DNA from: Planotetraspora silvatica
GTDB taxonomy: Bacteria; Actinomycetota; Actinomycetes; Streptosporangiales; Streptosporangiaceae
Reading direction: 5' to 3'
NCBI RefSeq assembly: GCF_016863315.1
Contig: NZ_BOOQ01000013.1
Location: forward strand, 1-64,000
DNA: 64,000 nucleotides
The notes beneath the pieces are model-generated. The model did not search any database. It had not been told where the DNA came from and worked only from the letters and a program-made list of their open reading frames with translations. Position 1 is the stretch's first letter; the number at the start of each line of letters is the position of its first letter. A program made the translations under genes and the position numbers. Below, piece by piece: positions 53,063 to 62,167 of this stretch.

Positions 53063-54706
53063 ATGACGGTCGCGAGGACGCGATGCGTCGCCCTGGTCGG
53101 CGTGACCGGGCACATCATCGAGATCGAGGCCGACGTCGGCCCCGGGATGGTCGGCACGCACTTCATCGGCCTCCTGGACACCGCGATCACCGAGTCTCGC
53201 GGGCGTGTCCGTTCCGCGTTGATCAACAGTCGCTTCGAGTGGCCGGACGCCAGGGTGACGGTCAGCCTGTTCCCCGCGAGCCTCCCGAAGCGCGGGTCGA
53301 TCTTCGACCTGGCGATCGCGATCGCCGTCCTCGGCGCGGCGGGCGCGGTCCCGGCCCAGCGCGTGGCCGAGCCCGTGTTTCTCGGCGAGCTCGGGCTGGA
53401 CGGCCGCGTGCGGCCGGTCAGGGGCGTGCTGCCCGCCGTGTTGTCCGCAGCCGAGGCGGGGGCGCGCACCGTCGTGGTGCCCTCGCTCAACGCCGCTGAG
53501 GCGTCCCTGGTGCCCGGCCTGACCGTGGTGCCGGTCGCCACCCTCTCCGAACTCGTGGGCTGGCTGCGCTCGGGTGATCTCCACAGCCTGGCGGTCGTCG
53601 CGGACGCCGCCACGCTGGAAGGCGACGGGCCCCACCCGGACGGCCCCGCATGGGTCGGAGGGGGGACGGCCCGGACCGGCGGAGTCACCGTCCGCACCGG
53701 CCCTCGAGGCGAGCAGCCGCCCGGCGGCCGGCCCTACGGCGCGCCGGAGGTCGATCTGCGCGACGTCGCGGGCCAGCCCATGGGACGCAAGGCTCTGGAG
53801 GTGTGCGCGGCGGGAGGCCACAACCTGTGGATGCTCGGCCCGGCGGGCACCGGCAAGACCATGCTCGCCGAGCGGCTGCCGACGCTGTTGCCGGCGCTCT
53901 CCCAGGATCAGGCGCTGGAGGTCACCGCCATCCACTCGGTCGCGGGGACTCTCCCACGCGGCCGTCCGCTGCTCGCCAGGCCTCCCTTCATGGCCCCGCA
54001 TCACACGGCGACGGTGGCGGCCGTCGTCGGCGGAGGCGCGGGCGGCCTGGTCCGGCCCGGCGCGGTGTCGCTCTCGCATCGGGGCGTGCTCTTCCTCGAC
54101 GAGGCCCCGGAATTCGGCTCCGGCGTGCTCGACTCGCTCCGGCAGCCCCTCGAATCAGGCACGGTGACGATCTCCCGGGCGACGAACACGGTCACCTTTC
54201 CCGCGCGTTTCATGCTGGTGCTGGCCGCCAATCCCTGTCCGTGCGGGCGCAACGGCTCACCGGGGAGTGCCTGCGACTGCACGCCGACCATGCGGCGGCG
54301 CTATCTCGCCCGGCTGTCCGGCCCCCTTCTGGACCGCATCGACGTGAAGGTCAGAGTCGGCCGGGCGACCCGGGCCGAGTTGCTCGCCGATCGGCGGTTC
54401 GCCGAATCCAGCTCCGTGGTGGCCGAGCGTGTCCTCTTCGCCCGTGAGCGTGCCGCCAAACGTCTGGCGGGCACACCGTGGCAGACCAACGCGGAAGTGT
54501 CGTCGGCGGCGCTGCACACCGATTTCCGGCTGCCGGGCGGCGCCCTCGCGCCCCTGCATCGAGGGCTCGACCAGGGCACACTCAGCACGCGCGGGCTGGA
54601 CCGGATCCTGCGCGTCGCCTGGACGCTCACGGACCTCGAGGGCAAGGACCGCCCCGGCGAGGCCGAGACGTCGGCGGCGCTGGGGATGTGGCTGGGGGTG
54701 GAGTGA
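53063..54706 (+). CDS. YifB/ComM-family AAA+ ATPase (Mg-chelatase-like)
   Basis: The 547-residue protein begins with a ribosomal-S5-fold/Lon-like domain (about 20-170) followed by an AAA+ ATPase with GPAGTGKTMLAERLPTLLP, Walker B VLFLDEAPEF, and the Cys-rich insert NPCPCGRNGSPGSACDC typical of ComM/YifB. ComM is a branch-migration helicase that aids recombination of imported DNA. The link to dprA agrees with such a role. It is 2 bases after YraN and overlaps dprA at TGATG. Confidence 0.93.
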   Translation: MTVARTRCVALVGVTGHIIEIEADVGPGMVGTHFIGLLDTAITESRGRVRSALINSRFEWPDARVTVSLFPASLPKRGSIFDLAIAIAVLGAAGAVPAQRVAEPVFLGELGLDGRVRPVRGVLPAVLSAAEAGARTVVVPSLNAAEASLVPGLTVVPVATLSELVGWLRSGDLHSLAVVADAATLEGDGPHPDGPAWVGGGTARTGGVTVRTGPRGEQPPGGRPYGAPEVDLRDVAGQPMGRKALEVCAAGGHNLWMLGPAGTGKTMLAERLPTLLPALSQDQALEVTAIHSVAGTLPRGRPLLARPPFMAPHHTATVAAVVGGGAGGLVRPGAVSLSHRGVLFLDEAPEFGSGVLDSLRQPLESGTVTISRATNTVTFPARFMLVLAANPCPCGRNGSPGSACDCTPTMRRRYLARLSGPLLDRIDVKVRVGRATRAELLADRRFAESSSVVAERVLFARERAAKRLAGTPWQTNAEVSSAALHTDFRLPGGALAPLHRGLDQGTLSTRGLDRILRVAWTLTDLEGKDRPGEAETSAALGMWLGVE

Positions 54707-55923
54707 TGGGGACGCCGCTCGACTCCGGCACGCGGACGCGGGAGGACGACCGCACGGCCAGGGTCGCGCTCATGCGGATGGCCGAGGCGGGCGATCCGGT
54801 CATGGGCCGCCTGATCGCCTGGTGCGGCCCCCGGCAGGCGCTGGAGCAGGTCCGCCGAGGGTCGCTGGATCCGGATTTCGCCACGAAGGAGAACGAACTG
54901 GCCGAGCGATCGAGGCGGCGGTCCGACCTGGCGCGACTGGTCGCGGCCTGGGCCGCCCGCTACACCGACCCGGACGCCGATCTGGCTCTGGGGCGGGAGC
55001 GGGGAGCCCGGCTGATCATTCCCGGCGACTCCGAGTGGCCCACCCAGCTGGACGATCTCGGTGACGCCCGGCCCTTCGGGCTCTGGCTGGACGGCCAGGC
55101 GAACCTGCGCTTCGCCTGCCTGCGGTCTGTCGCGATCGTCGGCGCGAGGGCCGCGACGCCTTATGGCGTCCAGGTGGCCGCCCAGCTCGGGTCGGAGCTC
55201 AGCATCCGGGGATGGACGGTCGTCAGCGGCGGCGCCTACGGCATCGACGCCGCGGCCCATCGCGGGGCCCTCGCGGGCGGCTCGCCCACGGTGGTCACCC
55301 TGGCCTGCGGGGTCGACGAGTGCTACCCCCGCGCTCACGAAGATCTCTTCCGCGTGGTCCGGTCCCAGGGTGTGGTCGTCAGCGAATGGCCGCCCGGCGC
55401 CCACCCGACGCGGCCGCGCTTCCTGGTCAGGAACCGCGTGATCGCGGCGCTGTCGCGCGGGACGATCGTCGTGCAGGCGGCCGCCCGCAGCGGCGCGCTC
55501 AACACCGCGACGCACGCGGCCGGGCTGAACAGGCATCTGATGGCCGTGCCCGGACCGATCACCGCCGTGACCTCCGAGGGCTGCCACATGCTGATCCGTT
55601 CCGGCAAGGCCGTGTGCGTGACCTCGCATGAAGAGGTGATCGACCTCGTCGGCTCGATCGGCGCCGACCTCGCGCCGGAGCGCCGAGGACCGATCCGGCC
55701 GCGTGACGAGCTGAACGACGAGACCAGACGTGTGCTCGAGGCCGTGCCCGCGCGCGGAGGCGCCGGACCGGCCGTGATCGCCGTCGCAGCCGGAGTCGAT
55801 CTCACCACGGCGATCGGCTGCCTCGGCGGTCTCGCCGCCGCCGGTTTCGTCGAGCCCGTCGCCCGTGGATGGCGCCTGCGGCGGCAGGCGGACCTCCAGG
55901 GCCGGGGAGATCACGCTCGCTAG
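54706..55923 (+). CDS. dprA: DNA-processing protein DprA
   Basis: The 405-residue protein has the DprA Rossmann core: SVAIVGARAATPYG, VSGGAYGIDAAAHRGAL, TVVTLACGVDECYPRAHEDLF and FLVRNRVIAALSRGTIVVQAA. It loads RecA onto single-stranded DNA. The C-terminal winged helix is present (AIGCLGGLAAAGFVEPVARGWRL). The ATG shares its A with the YifB stop (TGATG). Confidence 0.94.
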   Translation: MGTPLDSGTRTREDDRTARVALMRMAEAGDPVMGRLIAWCGPRQALEQVRRGSLDPDFATKENELAERSRRRSDLARLVAAWAARYTDPDADLALGRERGARLIIPGDSEWPTQLDDLGDARPFGLWLDGQANLRFACLRSVAIVGARAATPYGVQVAAQLGSELSIRGWTVVSGGAYGIDAAAHRGALAGGSPTVVTLACGVDECYPRAHEDLFRVVRSQGVVVSEWPPGAHPTRPRFLVRNRVIAALSRGTIVVQAAARSGALNTATHAAGLNRHLMAVPGPITAVTSEGCHMLIRSGKAVCVTSHEEVIDLVGSIGADLAPERRGPIRPRDELNDETRRVLEAVPARGGAGPAVIAVAAGVDLTTAIGCLGGLAAAGFVEPVARGWRLRRQADLQGRGDHAR

Positions 55924-55924
55924 C

Positions 55925-56857
55925 ATGGAGGCCATGACCGGCGACATCGTGGTCCGCGGCACCGGGGAGACGGCTGAAGCCGTCCTGGCCCTGTTCGAGC
56001 GGCATCTGCGCCTGGAAAGGGACCTGTCGCCGCACACTGTGCGGGCCTACGTCGGGGACATCACCTCACTGCTCGGTCATCTCCGGGCCGCCGGTCATGC
56101 GAGCCTCGACACCCTGGACGTGAGCGCCCTGCGGGACTGGCTCGGCGATCAGCACCAGGCGGGGCGTTCCCGTGCGACTCTCGCACGCCGCACCGCCTGC
56201 GCCCGGGTCTTCACGGCCTTCTGCCACCGCCGGGGCTGGCTGGCCGTGGATCCCGGGCTGCTCCTGGGCACCGCGAAGTCGAACCGGTCGTTGCCCGCCG
56301 TCCTCGACCAGGCGGAGGCCGAAGCCGTGCTCGCCCTTGACGGGCCCGGCGATCCCAAGGACCTCCGCGATCAGGCGATCATGGAAGTCCTGTACGCCAC
56401 AGGCGTCCGGGTGAGCGAGCTGTGCGGGCTCGACGTGGACGACGTCGACCGGGAACGCACGACCCTGCGGGTGATGGGCAAGGGGCGCAAGGAGCGCACC
56501 GTGCCCTTCGGGCTTCCGGCTCTCCGCGCCCTGGACGCCTGGTGCGTCCGGGGCCGCCCGCTGTGGATCCGCGAGGGCACCGGCCCCGCTCTGTTCCTCG
56601 GAGTCAGGGGCGGCCGCATCGATCAGGGCACCGTGCGGCGTGTCGTGCACGCCCGCCTCGGCCGGGCGGAGACCACGGACATGGGGCCGCACGGGCTCCG
56701 GCATACGGCCGCGACGCACATGCTGGAAGGCGGCGCCGATCTGCGCAGCGTCCAGGAGATGCTCGGCCACGCCTCCCTGGCCACCACCCAGGTCTACACC
56801 CACGTCTCGATCGAGCGGCTCAGGACCGCCTACCGCCAGGCCCACCCCCGCGCCTGA
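55925..56857 (+). CDS. xerC: tyrosine recombinase XerC
   Basis: The 310-residue protein has the SAM-like N-domain (LSPHTVRAYVGDITSLLGHL) and a catalytic domain with Arg in GVRVSELCGL, Lys in VMGKGRKERTVP, HGLRHTAATHML (HxxR), GH in LGHASLATTQ and the nucleophile Tyr in VYTHVS. It resolves chromosome dimers at dif with a partner. Start at 55925, two bases after dprA; ATG 55934 is possible. Its 3' end overlaps the convergent M23 gene by 38 bases. In Streptomyces whiG is often found at this place, here XerC is. Confidence 0.92.
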   Translation: MEAMTGDIVVRGTGETAEAVLALFERHLRLERDLSPHTVRAYVGDITSLLGHLRAAGHASLDTLDVSALRDWLGDQHQAGRSRATLARRTACARVFTAFCHRRGWLAVDPGLLLGTAKSNRSLPAVLDQAEAEAVLALDGPGDPKDLRDQAIMEVLYATGVRVSELCGLDVDDVDRERTTLRVMGKGRKERTVPFGLPALRALDAWCVRGRPLWIREGTGPALFLGVRGGRIDQGTVRRVVHARLGRAETTDMGPHGLRHTAATHMLEGGADLRSVQEMLGHASLATTQVYTHVSIERLRTAYRQAHPRA

Positions 56858-57821
56858 CCGTTCTCGCGGGCATTCTCGCGGGCAGAGCTCGACAGCCGAG
56901 GCCCCCGCGCCGCGCTCGGCGGACGGTCAGGATTCCCATCAGGAAGGCGGCCGCCGCTCCGGCCGGCACGGTGTGAAGACTCGCCGGTACGGCGTGACGG
57001 CCCGCCGACTCCGCCGATCCTGCCGGTCCCGACAGACCCGACGATCCCGACAAACTCGACGGGCCCGACAGGGAGTCCGCCGTGGACAAGACCGGCCGCG
57101 CCCCCGACGACCGCGGTGCCGTGGACGAGTTCGGCCCTGGTCTCGACGGTCTCGACGGTGAGGGTGCCGTGGATGAGACCGGCCCTACCCCCGACGGCGA
57201 CCATGGCCGGTCGGCGGCACTCGGGGCCACGCGACCGCGGACCCGAAGCGCGAGCCGCAGGGGCACCCGGCCTCCCCACCTGGGCAACAGGCGCACGTGG
57301 CCGGAGCCGAACAGGACAAGCGGGTCGAGGTAGCTCTCTCCCCGCAGGAGGCCCCAGTGCAGGCATGTCACCCGGCAGTGACCCGTCACGGGCTCCAGGA
57401 CGCCGATCTTCTCCCCCGCCGCCACGGCTTGGCCCGGCCGTACCGTGGGGCGGACCGGAAGGTAGGTGGTCCGGAGCCCACCCGGATGGACGATCGTGAC
57501 AGCGCCCCTGCCGCCGACTGATCCGGCGAAACCCACGGTCCCGGCCCCGGCGGCACGGATCTCCGCGCCCGGCCGCGCCGCGACGTCGACCCCCCGGTGC
57601 CCGGCGAGCCAGGGCTCAGCCGGAGGGTCGAAGCGTCTCGTCACAGCTCGCCCACCCTCGACCGGCCATCGCCACTCGGGCGGATCCGCCGTCTCGGCGG
57701 CCGCCGGCGCCGCCAGGACGGCGGGCAGAGCCAGACCAGCGGACACAGCCAGGCCAGCGGACAGAACCAGGACGGCACGGAAGAGAAGCAGCCCGAAGAC
57801 GATCAAGTGAGCGCGACGCAT
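56820..57821 (-). CDS. M23-family (LytM) peptidase with long low-complexity tail
   Basis: The secreted, 333-residue protein has a signal peptide (about 1-40), then an M23 domain: GHRGVDVAA gives the HxxxD zinc motif, GHCRVTCLHWGLLRGE the HxH motif. These peptidases cut peptide bridges in cell wall. Homologues end just after YLDPLVLFGSGHVRLLP; here a further ~125 residues follow, rich in Ser/Pro/Arg with repeats (VSSTAPSPS, NSSTAPRSS, LSTADSLSG) and a hydrophobic stretch AGAAAAFLMGILTVRR near the C-terminus, which might anchor it. ATG 57821 was chosen at the start of the signal peptide. Confidence 0.85.
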   Translation of the reverse strand: MRRAHLIVFGLLLFRAVLVLSAGLAVSAGLALPAVLAAPAAAETADPPEWRWPVEGGRAVTRRFDPPAEPWLAGHRGVDVAARPGAEIRAAGAGTVGFAGSVGGRGAVTIVHPGGLRTTYLPVRPTVRPGQAVAAGEKIGVLEPVTGHCRVTCLHWGLLRGESYLDPLVLFGSGHVRLLPRWGGRVPLRLALRVRGRVAPSAADRPWSPSGVGPVSSTAPSPSRPSRPGPNSSTAPRSSGARPVLSTADSLSGPSSLSGSSGLSGPAGSAESAGRHAVPASLHTVPAGAAAAFLMGILTVRRARRGGLGCRALPARMPARTVRRGGGPGGRRS

Positions 57822-57886
57822 GCCAGAACACTGCGCCAAGACCTGCGGCCGGAAGCCGCCGAACGCCGCTCTGTGGACGACCGGCC

Positions 57887-58045
57887 TGCGTGAGCAGACA
57901 AGCGTGGGCATGCGAACAGGCCGCCGACCTGAGCTGACCGCGTAAGCAGACCACCAGCCCGAGCTGATCGCGCGAGCAGGCCGTCGCCGACCTAAGCCGA
58001 CCATCGGCCTGAGCTGATCATGCGAGCAGACCACCAGCCTGCAGG
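57887..58045. repeat. 30-bp tandem repeats downstream of the DUF2469 gene
   Basis: Units start at 57911, 57941, 57971 and 58021 with the consensus GCGNGAGCAGRCC followed by RCCAGCC and YGAGCTGAYC (30 bases); a partial copy lies at 57887. The third has a 20-base insert. The repeats fill the space between the DUF2469 stop and the M23 start, where a terminator would be expected. No reading frame or promoter was identified. Confidence 0.8.
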
Positions 58046-58065
58046 CCGTCAGCCCGGGCCGGCCG

Positions 58066-58389
58066 TCAGTTGGAGAAACCCTCCTTGGGCATCTCGAGAT
58101 CGGGCTTGGCCAGTTCTTCGACGTTGACGTCCTTGAAGGTGACAACTCGGACGTTCTTGACGAACCTGGCCGGACGGTACATGTCCCACACCCAGGCGTC
58201 CTGCATCTTCACGTCGAAGAAGACATCCCCGTTCTCAGCCGTGCGGACATCGAGATCCACGGAGTTGGTCAGGTAGAAGCGCCGCTCGGTCTCGACAACG
58301 TAGGTGAACAGCCCGACCACGTCGCGGTACTCCCGGTAGAGCTGCAACTCCATCTCGGTCTCGTACTTTTCGAGATCCTCCGCGCTCAT
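58066..58389 (-). CDS. DUF2469 family protein
   Basis: The 107-residue acidic protein matches DUF2469 along its length (MSAEDLEKYETEMELQLYREYRDVVGLF at the start, WVWDMYRPARFVKNVRVVTFKDVNVEEL near the end). The family is restricted to actinobacteria and is always near rnhB and the trmD/rplS genes; its function is unknown. It starts 39 bases after rnhB, so it belongs to the same transcript. Confidence 0.95.
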   Translation of the reverse strand: MSAEDLEKYETEMELQLYREYRDVVGLFTYVVETERRFYLTNSVDLDVRTAENGDVFFDVKMQDAWVWDMYRPARFVKNVRVVTFKDVNVEELAKPDLEMPKEGFSN

Positions 58390-58428
58390 CCCGGTCCTCC
58401 TCTTCCACTCCCCGTCGAGATCGCCCTC

Positions 58429-59154
58429 TCAGACGACACCGGCCCCAACCTCATTCTCGCGCATGTCCCCATCCTGCCTGGCCCATGGGCTCGCATCCCG
58501 GAGCGGCGAGCCACGAGTCACCCTCGCCACCGTCACGAACGAGAACCGATGATGCGCGGTCGGTCCGTGAACGCCCAAAGCCCGCCGATGAGCGGGCGTG
58601 ACGTACCCCTTGTGCTCGGCGAAGCCGTACTCGGGGTGGACACCGTCCAGATTGTGCATCATGCGGTCCCTGGTCACCTTGGCCACGATCGACGCGGCCG
58701 CCACACAGGCCGCGACCTGATCGCCCTTCCACACCGCGAGCGACGGGACGGGAAGACCGGGGACGGGAAACCCGTCGATCAGCACATATCCGAGATCGAT
58801 CTCCAGACCGGCCACGGCCCTGCGCATGCCGGCGATGTTGCACTTGTGCAGGCCGCGCGTGTCGATCTCCCCCGGAGGTATCACCACGACGCTCACGGCC
58901 TTGGCCGAGGCGAGAACCTGATCGTACAGGCGTTCGCGCACGGCCTCGGTCAGGAGCTTGGAGTCGGCCAGACCGTCGATCTCCCGGCCCAGCACCACCG
59001 CCGCGACCACCAGCGGCCCGGCACAGGCTCCCCGCCCGGCCTCGTCCACCCCGGCGACGGGCGTGAGCCCTCGTCGGGCGAGAGCACGCTCGTAGCCGTA
59101 GAGTCCCGAATCCCGCCGTACGACACTGGGTCGCGGGCGATACGCAGCTGTCAT
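58429..59154 (-). CDS. rnhB: ribonuclease HII
   Basis: The 241-residue enzyme cleaves RNA in RNA-DNA hybrids. [22 protein letters not shown] has the first Asp-Glu pair, LADSKLL and [11 protein letters not shown] carry the rest of the active site, and [15 protein letters not shown] completes it. Start chosen at ATG 59154; an in-frame ATG at 59178 is possible. It lies downstream of the two lepB genes. Confidence 0.95.
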   Translation of the reverse strand: MTAAYRPRPSVVRRDSGLYGYERALARRGLTPVAGVDEAGRGACAGPLVVAAVVLGREIDGLADSKLLTEAVRERLYDQVLASAKAVSVVVIPPGEIDTRGLHKCNIAGMRRAVAGLEIDLGYVLIDGFPVPGLPVPSLAVWKGDQVAACVAAASIVAKVTRDRMMHNLDGVHPEYGFAEHKGYVTPAHRRALGVHGPTAHHRFSFVTVARVTRGSPLRDASPWARQDGDMRENEVGAGVV

Positions 59155-59232
59155 GACGACAAGCAGATTACGCTCCATTCGGGCCCTGCGGTACGGCGAG
59201 AGCGCACTCGATCGGGGCGAGCGCAGGTCAGC

Positions 59233-59826
59233 TCAGTGGATTGCCGAGAAAGTCGCGGGCGGGGACAGGAAGGATCCGCGGGAAAGCGGCCAATAGCGGA
59301 CGAAGGCCCGGCCGATCACGTCATCCTCCGAGATCGTCCCCTCGTGCCCGTCGTCGACGAACGACCGGGAATCCTGGGAGTCGTCGCGGTGATCGCCCAT
59401 CAGCCAGAGACGGCCTGCGGGGACCCTGACGTCGAAGCGCCCGTCCGAGGGAGAGGCGCCCGGGTACACGTAGCCGCCCTGCTCGTCGAGGGGGGTGCCG
59501 TTGACCGTGATCCGATTCCGCGCGTCGCAGCACCTCACGGTGTCGCCGCCCTTGGCGATCACCCGCTTGATGGTGTCCTCTCCCGTCCAGCCCTTGAAGA
59601 CGACGATGTCGCCGCGATCCACGTCACCGAACCGGTAGGCGAGCTTGTTCACCAGCACCCGGTCGTTGATGAGGAGCGTGTTCTCCATCGACTCGGACGG
59701 GATGTAGAACGACTGCAGCGCGAACACATGGACGAGGACCGCCACGGCGACGCCGCCCAGCAGGAACAGGATCGACTCCCGAGTGCCTGAGCGCTTCGCC
59801 GCCGGGGGGTCCTTCTCTTCGGCCAT
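59233..59826 (-). CDS. lepB: type I signal peptidase (copy 2 of the tandem)
   Basis: The 197-residue membrane protease removes signal peptides. After one N-terminal helix (about 18-38) come PSESMENT with the nucleophile Ser and DTIKRVIA with the general base Lys, then GDHRDDSQDSRSF. It lacks the C-terminal helix of its neighbour. It lies ten bases after the paralogous gene upstream. Such tandem lepB copies are common in actinomycetes, where they may share substrates. Confidence 0.94.
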   Translation of the reverse strand: MAEEKDPPAAKRSGTRESILFLLGGVAVAVLVHVFALQSFYIPSESMENTLLINDRVLVNKLAYRFGDVDRGDIVVFKGWTGEDTIKRVIAKGGDTVRCCDARNRITVNGTPLDEQGGYVYPGASPSDGRFDVRVPAGRLWLMGDHRDDSQDSRSFVDDGHEGTISEDDVIGRAFVRYWPLSRGSFLSPPATFSAIH

Positions 59827-59836
59827 GATGAGCCGG

Positions 59837-60685
59837 CTATCGCCTGGTCAGGCGGCGGCGCAACGCGATGATCGGGATCGCTCCGGCGAACCCGGCGGCC
59901 AAGGGGGCGGCTCCGGCCGCGACCTGGAGCGCGGGCTGGGAGAACGTCTCGGGAATCGGCAGGATCTTCGCCCGGTCGAACGGCCAGACGATCACGAACG
60001 CCCGCCCGATCACCTTGTCGATGGGGATGGTCCCGCCGCCCGGATCGCCGACGTGCGACCGGGAGTCGAGGGAGACCGACCGGTGGTCGCCCATCACCCA
60101 GAGCCGGTCCGGCGGCACCTTCACCTCGAAGTCGCTCTGCGAGGGCTGATCACCGGGGTAGAGGTAGGCCTTCTCGTCGATCGCGGTGCCGTTCACCGTG
60201 ACCCGGCCCTGGGCATCGCAACACTTGATCGTGTCGCCGGGCACGCCGATGACCCGCTTGATGTAGTCCTTCTCCCCCGGGACCACGCCGAACGCCGTGC
60301 CGACCCACCGGAAGAACGCGGCCACGGGGTTCGACGGCTCCTCCAGCTGGATCTCGGGATCCCAGGAGTCCACGCCGCTGAACACCACGACGTCACCGCG
60401 CTCGATGTCACGCACGCGATAGACGAGCTTGTTGACGAGCACCCTGTCGTTCTTGAGGAGGGTGTCCTCCATGGACTCAGAAGGGATGTAGAAGGCCTGG
60501 ACCACGAACGACTTGATGAGCAGCGCGAGGAGTAGCGCGACCACGATCAGGACGGGCAACTCCCGCCAGAACGAGCCCTTCTTCCCCTCGCCGCCCTTGG
60601 CGGCCTGCTGGGTGTCTTCCGCGACCACGTCCACCCCGTCCTCGGCGGGCAGGTGCACTTCGAACTCCTGCCCCTCGTTAGTCAT
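59837..60685 (-). CDS. lepB: type I signal peptidase (copy 1 of the tandem)
   Basis: The 282-residue protein has an N-terminal cytoplasmic part, one helix (about 40-60), the nucleophile Ser in PSESMEDT, the Lys in DYIKRVIG and a second helix near the C-terminus (AAPLAAGFAGAIPIIAL), as in Streptomyces SipX/Z-type enzymes with two anchors. The RCCDAQGRVTVNG-like region (here KCCDAQGRVTVNG) matches that of the other copy. It is downstream of rplS, with a terminator (60745-60781) between. Confidence 0.94.
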   Translation of the reverse strand: MTNEGQEFEVHLPAEDGVDVVAEDTQQAAKGGEGKKGSFWRELPVLIVVALLLALLIKSFVVQAFYIPSESMEDTLLKNDRVLVNKLVYRVRDIERGDVVVFSGVDSWDPEIQLEEPSNPVAAFFRWVGTAFGVVPGEKDYIKRVIGVPGDTIKCCDAQGRVTVNGTAIDEKAYLYPGDQPSQSDFEVKVPPDRLWVMGDHRSVSLDSRSHVGDPGGGTIPIDKVIGRAFVIVWPFDRAKILPIPETFSQPALQVAAGAAPLAAGFAGAIPIIALRRRLTRR

Positions 60686-60744
60686 CGGTGCTGAGCCTAA
60701 ATGATGTCCCTGGCAGTCACCGCCGGGGACTCGGCATCACCGGC

Positions 60745-60781
60745 AAAAAGAAAATGGCCCGCGCCACCTGGCACGGGCCAT
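60745..60781 (-). terminator. rho-independent terminator after rplS
   Basis: On the minus strand an ATGGCCCG / CGGGCCAT stem with an inner GCCA/TGGC stem (one mismatch between them) is followed by TTTTCTTTTT, the only classical T-tract terminator seen in the window. It ends the trmD-rplS transcript 15 bases after the rplS stop and separates it from the lepB genes. Confidence 0.9.
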
Positions 60782-60795
60782 CGTCACGGCCTGGT

Positions 60796-61158
60796 CTACT
60801 TCGCGGGGAGCGCGTCGCGCTTCTCGCGGATGCGGGCGGCCTTGCCCCGCAGGTCACGCATGTAGTACAGCTTCGCCCTGCGGACGTCGCCGCGGGTGAC
60901 CACGGTGATCTTCTCGATCACCGGGCTGTGCACCGGGAAGGTACGCTCGACGCCGACGCCGTAGCTGACCTTGCGAACGGTGAACGTCTCACGGGCGCCA
61001 CCGCCCTGGCGGCGCAGGACGAATCCCTTGAACACCTGGATACGGGACCGGTTGCCCTCGACGACGCGGACGTGGACCTCCAGCGTGTCGCCGGGCCGGA
61101 ACGCCGGTACGTCACTCCGGAGAGCGGCCTTCTCGAGCTCCTGGATCTGCGTGTGCAT
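60796..61158 (-). CDS. rplS: 50S ribosomal protein L19
   Basis: The 120-residue protein has the L19 motifs [44 protein letters not shown] and [19 protein letters not shown]. It binds at the 30S-50S interface. ATG 61158 is preceded by AGAGGAA. A small hairpin (61279-61297) lies in the 170-bp space after trmD. Confidence 0.97.
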   Translation of the reverse strand: MHTQIQELEKAALRSDVPAFRPGDTLEVHVRVVEGNRSRIQVFKGFVLRRQGGGARETFTVRKVSYGVGVERTFPVHSPVIEKITVVTRGDVRRAKLYYMRDLRGKAARIREKRDALPAK

Positions 61159-61278
61159 GGCAGCGGTTCCTCTTGACATGGGCGCGCGGAGGTCCGCCCG
61201 GCCGATCTGGGAAGGTCGGCAGCGAGGGGGACACGCACGCTTGGCTTGATACGTCTGACTTGCTACGTACTGTTTGTG

Positions 61279-61297
61279 GACCGGGCCTCGCCCGGTC
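61279..61297. other. small hairpin between trmD and rplS
   Basis: GACCGGGC-CTC-GCCCGGTC is a perfect 8-bp stem with a three-base loop, about 120 bases before rplS. It could be an attenuator, a processing site or a leader element for L19. Confidence 0.5.
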
Positions 61298-61329
61298 ACG
61301 CCGCCACAATGAAAATCGGCAGCAGCGAC

Positions 61330-62154
61330 TCAGTTTGCCATATCTTCCGGCCCCGCGCGAAACGCGTCGCCGGAAGCCTTGCGCTCCAGCTCTTCCAGGA
61401 CGCGCCTGTCGTGCGCGTCCAGGGTTCCGGAGTCGAGTCTCGCGAGGAGTTCCGGCCGCTTCTCCAAGGTACGGCGGAACGCCTCGTCGCGGCGCCACCG
61501 GGCGATCTTGCCGTGGTGGCCGGACAGGAGGATCTCCGGCACCTCGCGGCCACGCCACACGGGCGGCTTGGTGTAGACGGGCCCCTCCAGCAGGTTGGCC
61601 ATCGCCCCCGGCGCGAAGGAGTCGTCCGAGACCGAGCACGCGTTGCCGAGGACCCCCGGCAGCAGGCGGCCGACGGCCTCGACGATGACGAGGACGGCCG
61701 CCTCTCCCCCGGCCAGGACGTAGTCGCCGATGCTGACCTCGTCGACCCGCAGGCGGGAGCCGTACTCGGCCATGACCCGGGAGTCGATGCCCTCATAACG
61801 GGCGGGGGTGAACAGCAGCCAGGGCTCCCTGGCGTACTCCAGCGCCACTTCCTGGGTGAACGGCCGGCCACTCGGCGTGGGCACGATCATCCGGGGCGGC
61901 ACCGACACGTCGCCTTCCGGCCGGCCCTGGGCGACCACGGCGTCGATCGCCTCGCCCCAGATCTCCGGCTTCATCACCATTCCGGGGCCGCCGCCGTACG
62001 GCGTGTCGTCGACGGTCTTGTGGATGTCGCGGGCCCAGTCACGGAGCTGGTGCAGCCGGATGTCCAGGATGCCGCGGTCGCGGGCCTTGCCCATGAGCGA
62101 GACGTCCAGCGGCGCGAAGTACTCCGGGAAGATCGAGATGATGTCGACGCGCAC
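61330..62154 (-). CDS. trmD: tRNA (guanine37-N1)-methyltransferase TrmD
   Basis: The 274-residue SPOUT-class methyltransferase modifies G37 next to the anticodon. DTPYGGGPGMVMKPE, RYEGIDSRVMAEYG and SIGDYVLAGGEAAVLVI form the knotted SAM site. The C-terminal domain is as usual. The GTG start follows GGGAGG, 13 bases after rimM. Confidence 0.97.
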   Translation of the reverse strand: MRVDIISIFPEYFAPLDVSLMGKARDRGILDIRLHQLRDWARDIHKTVDDTPYGGGPGMVMKPEIWGEAIDAVVAQGRPEGDVSVPPRMIVPTPSGRPFTQEVALEYAREPWLLFTPARYEGIDSRVMAEYGSRLRVDEVSIGDYVLAGGEAAVLVIVEAVGRLLPGVLGNACSVSDDSFAPGAMANLLEGPVYTKPPVWRGREVPEILLSGHHGKIARWRRDEAFRRTLEKRPELLARLDSGTLDAHDRRVLEELERKASGDAFRAGPEDMAN

Positions 62155-62167
62155 GGGCCCGGCCTCC

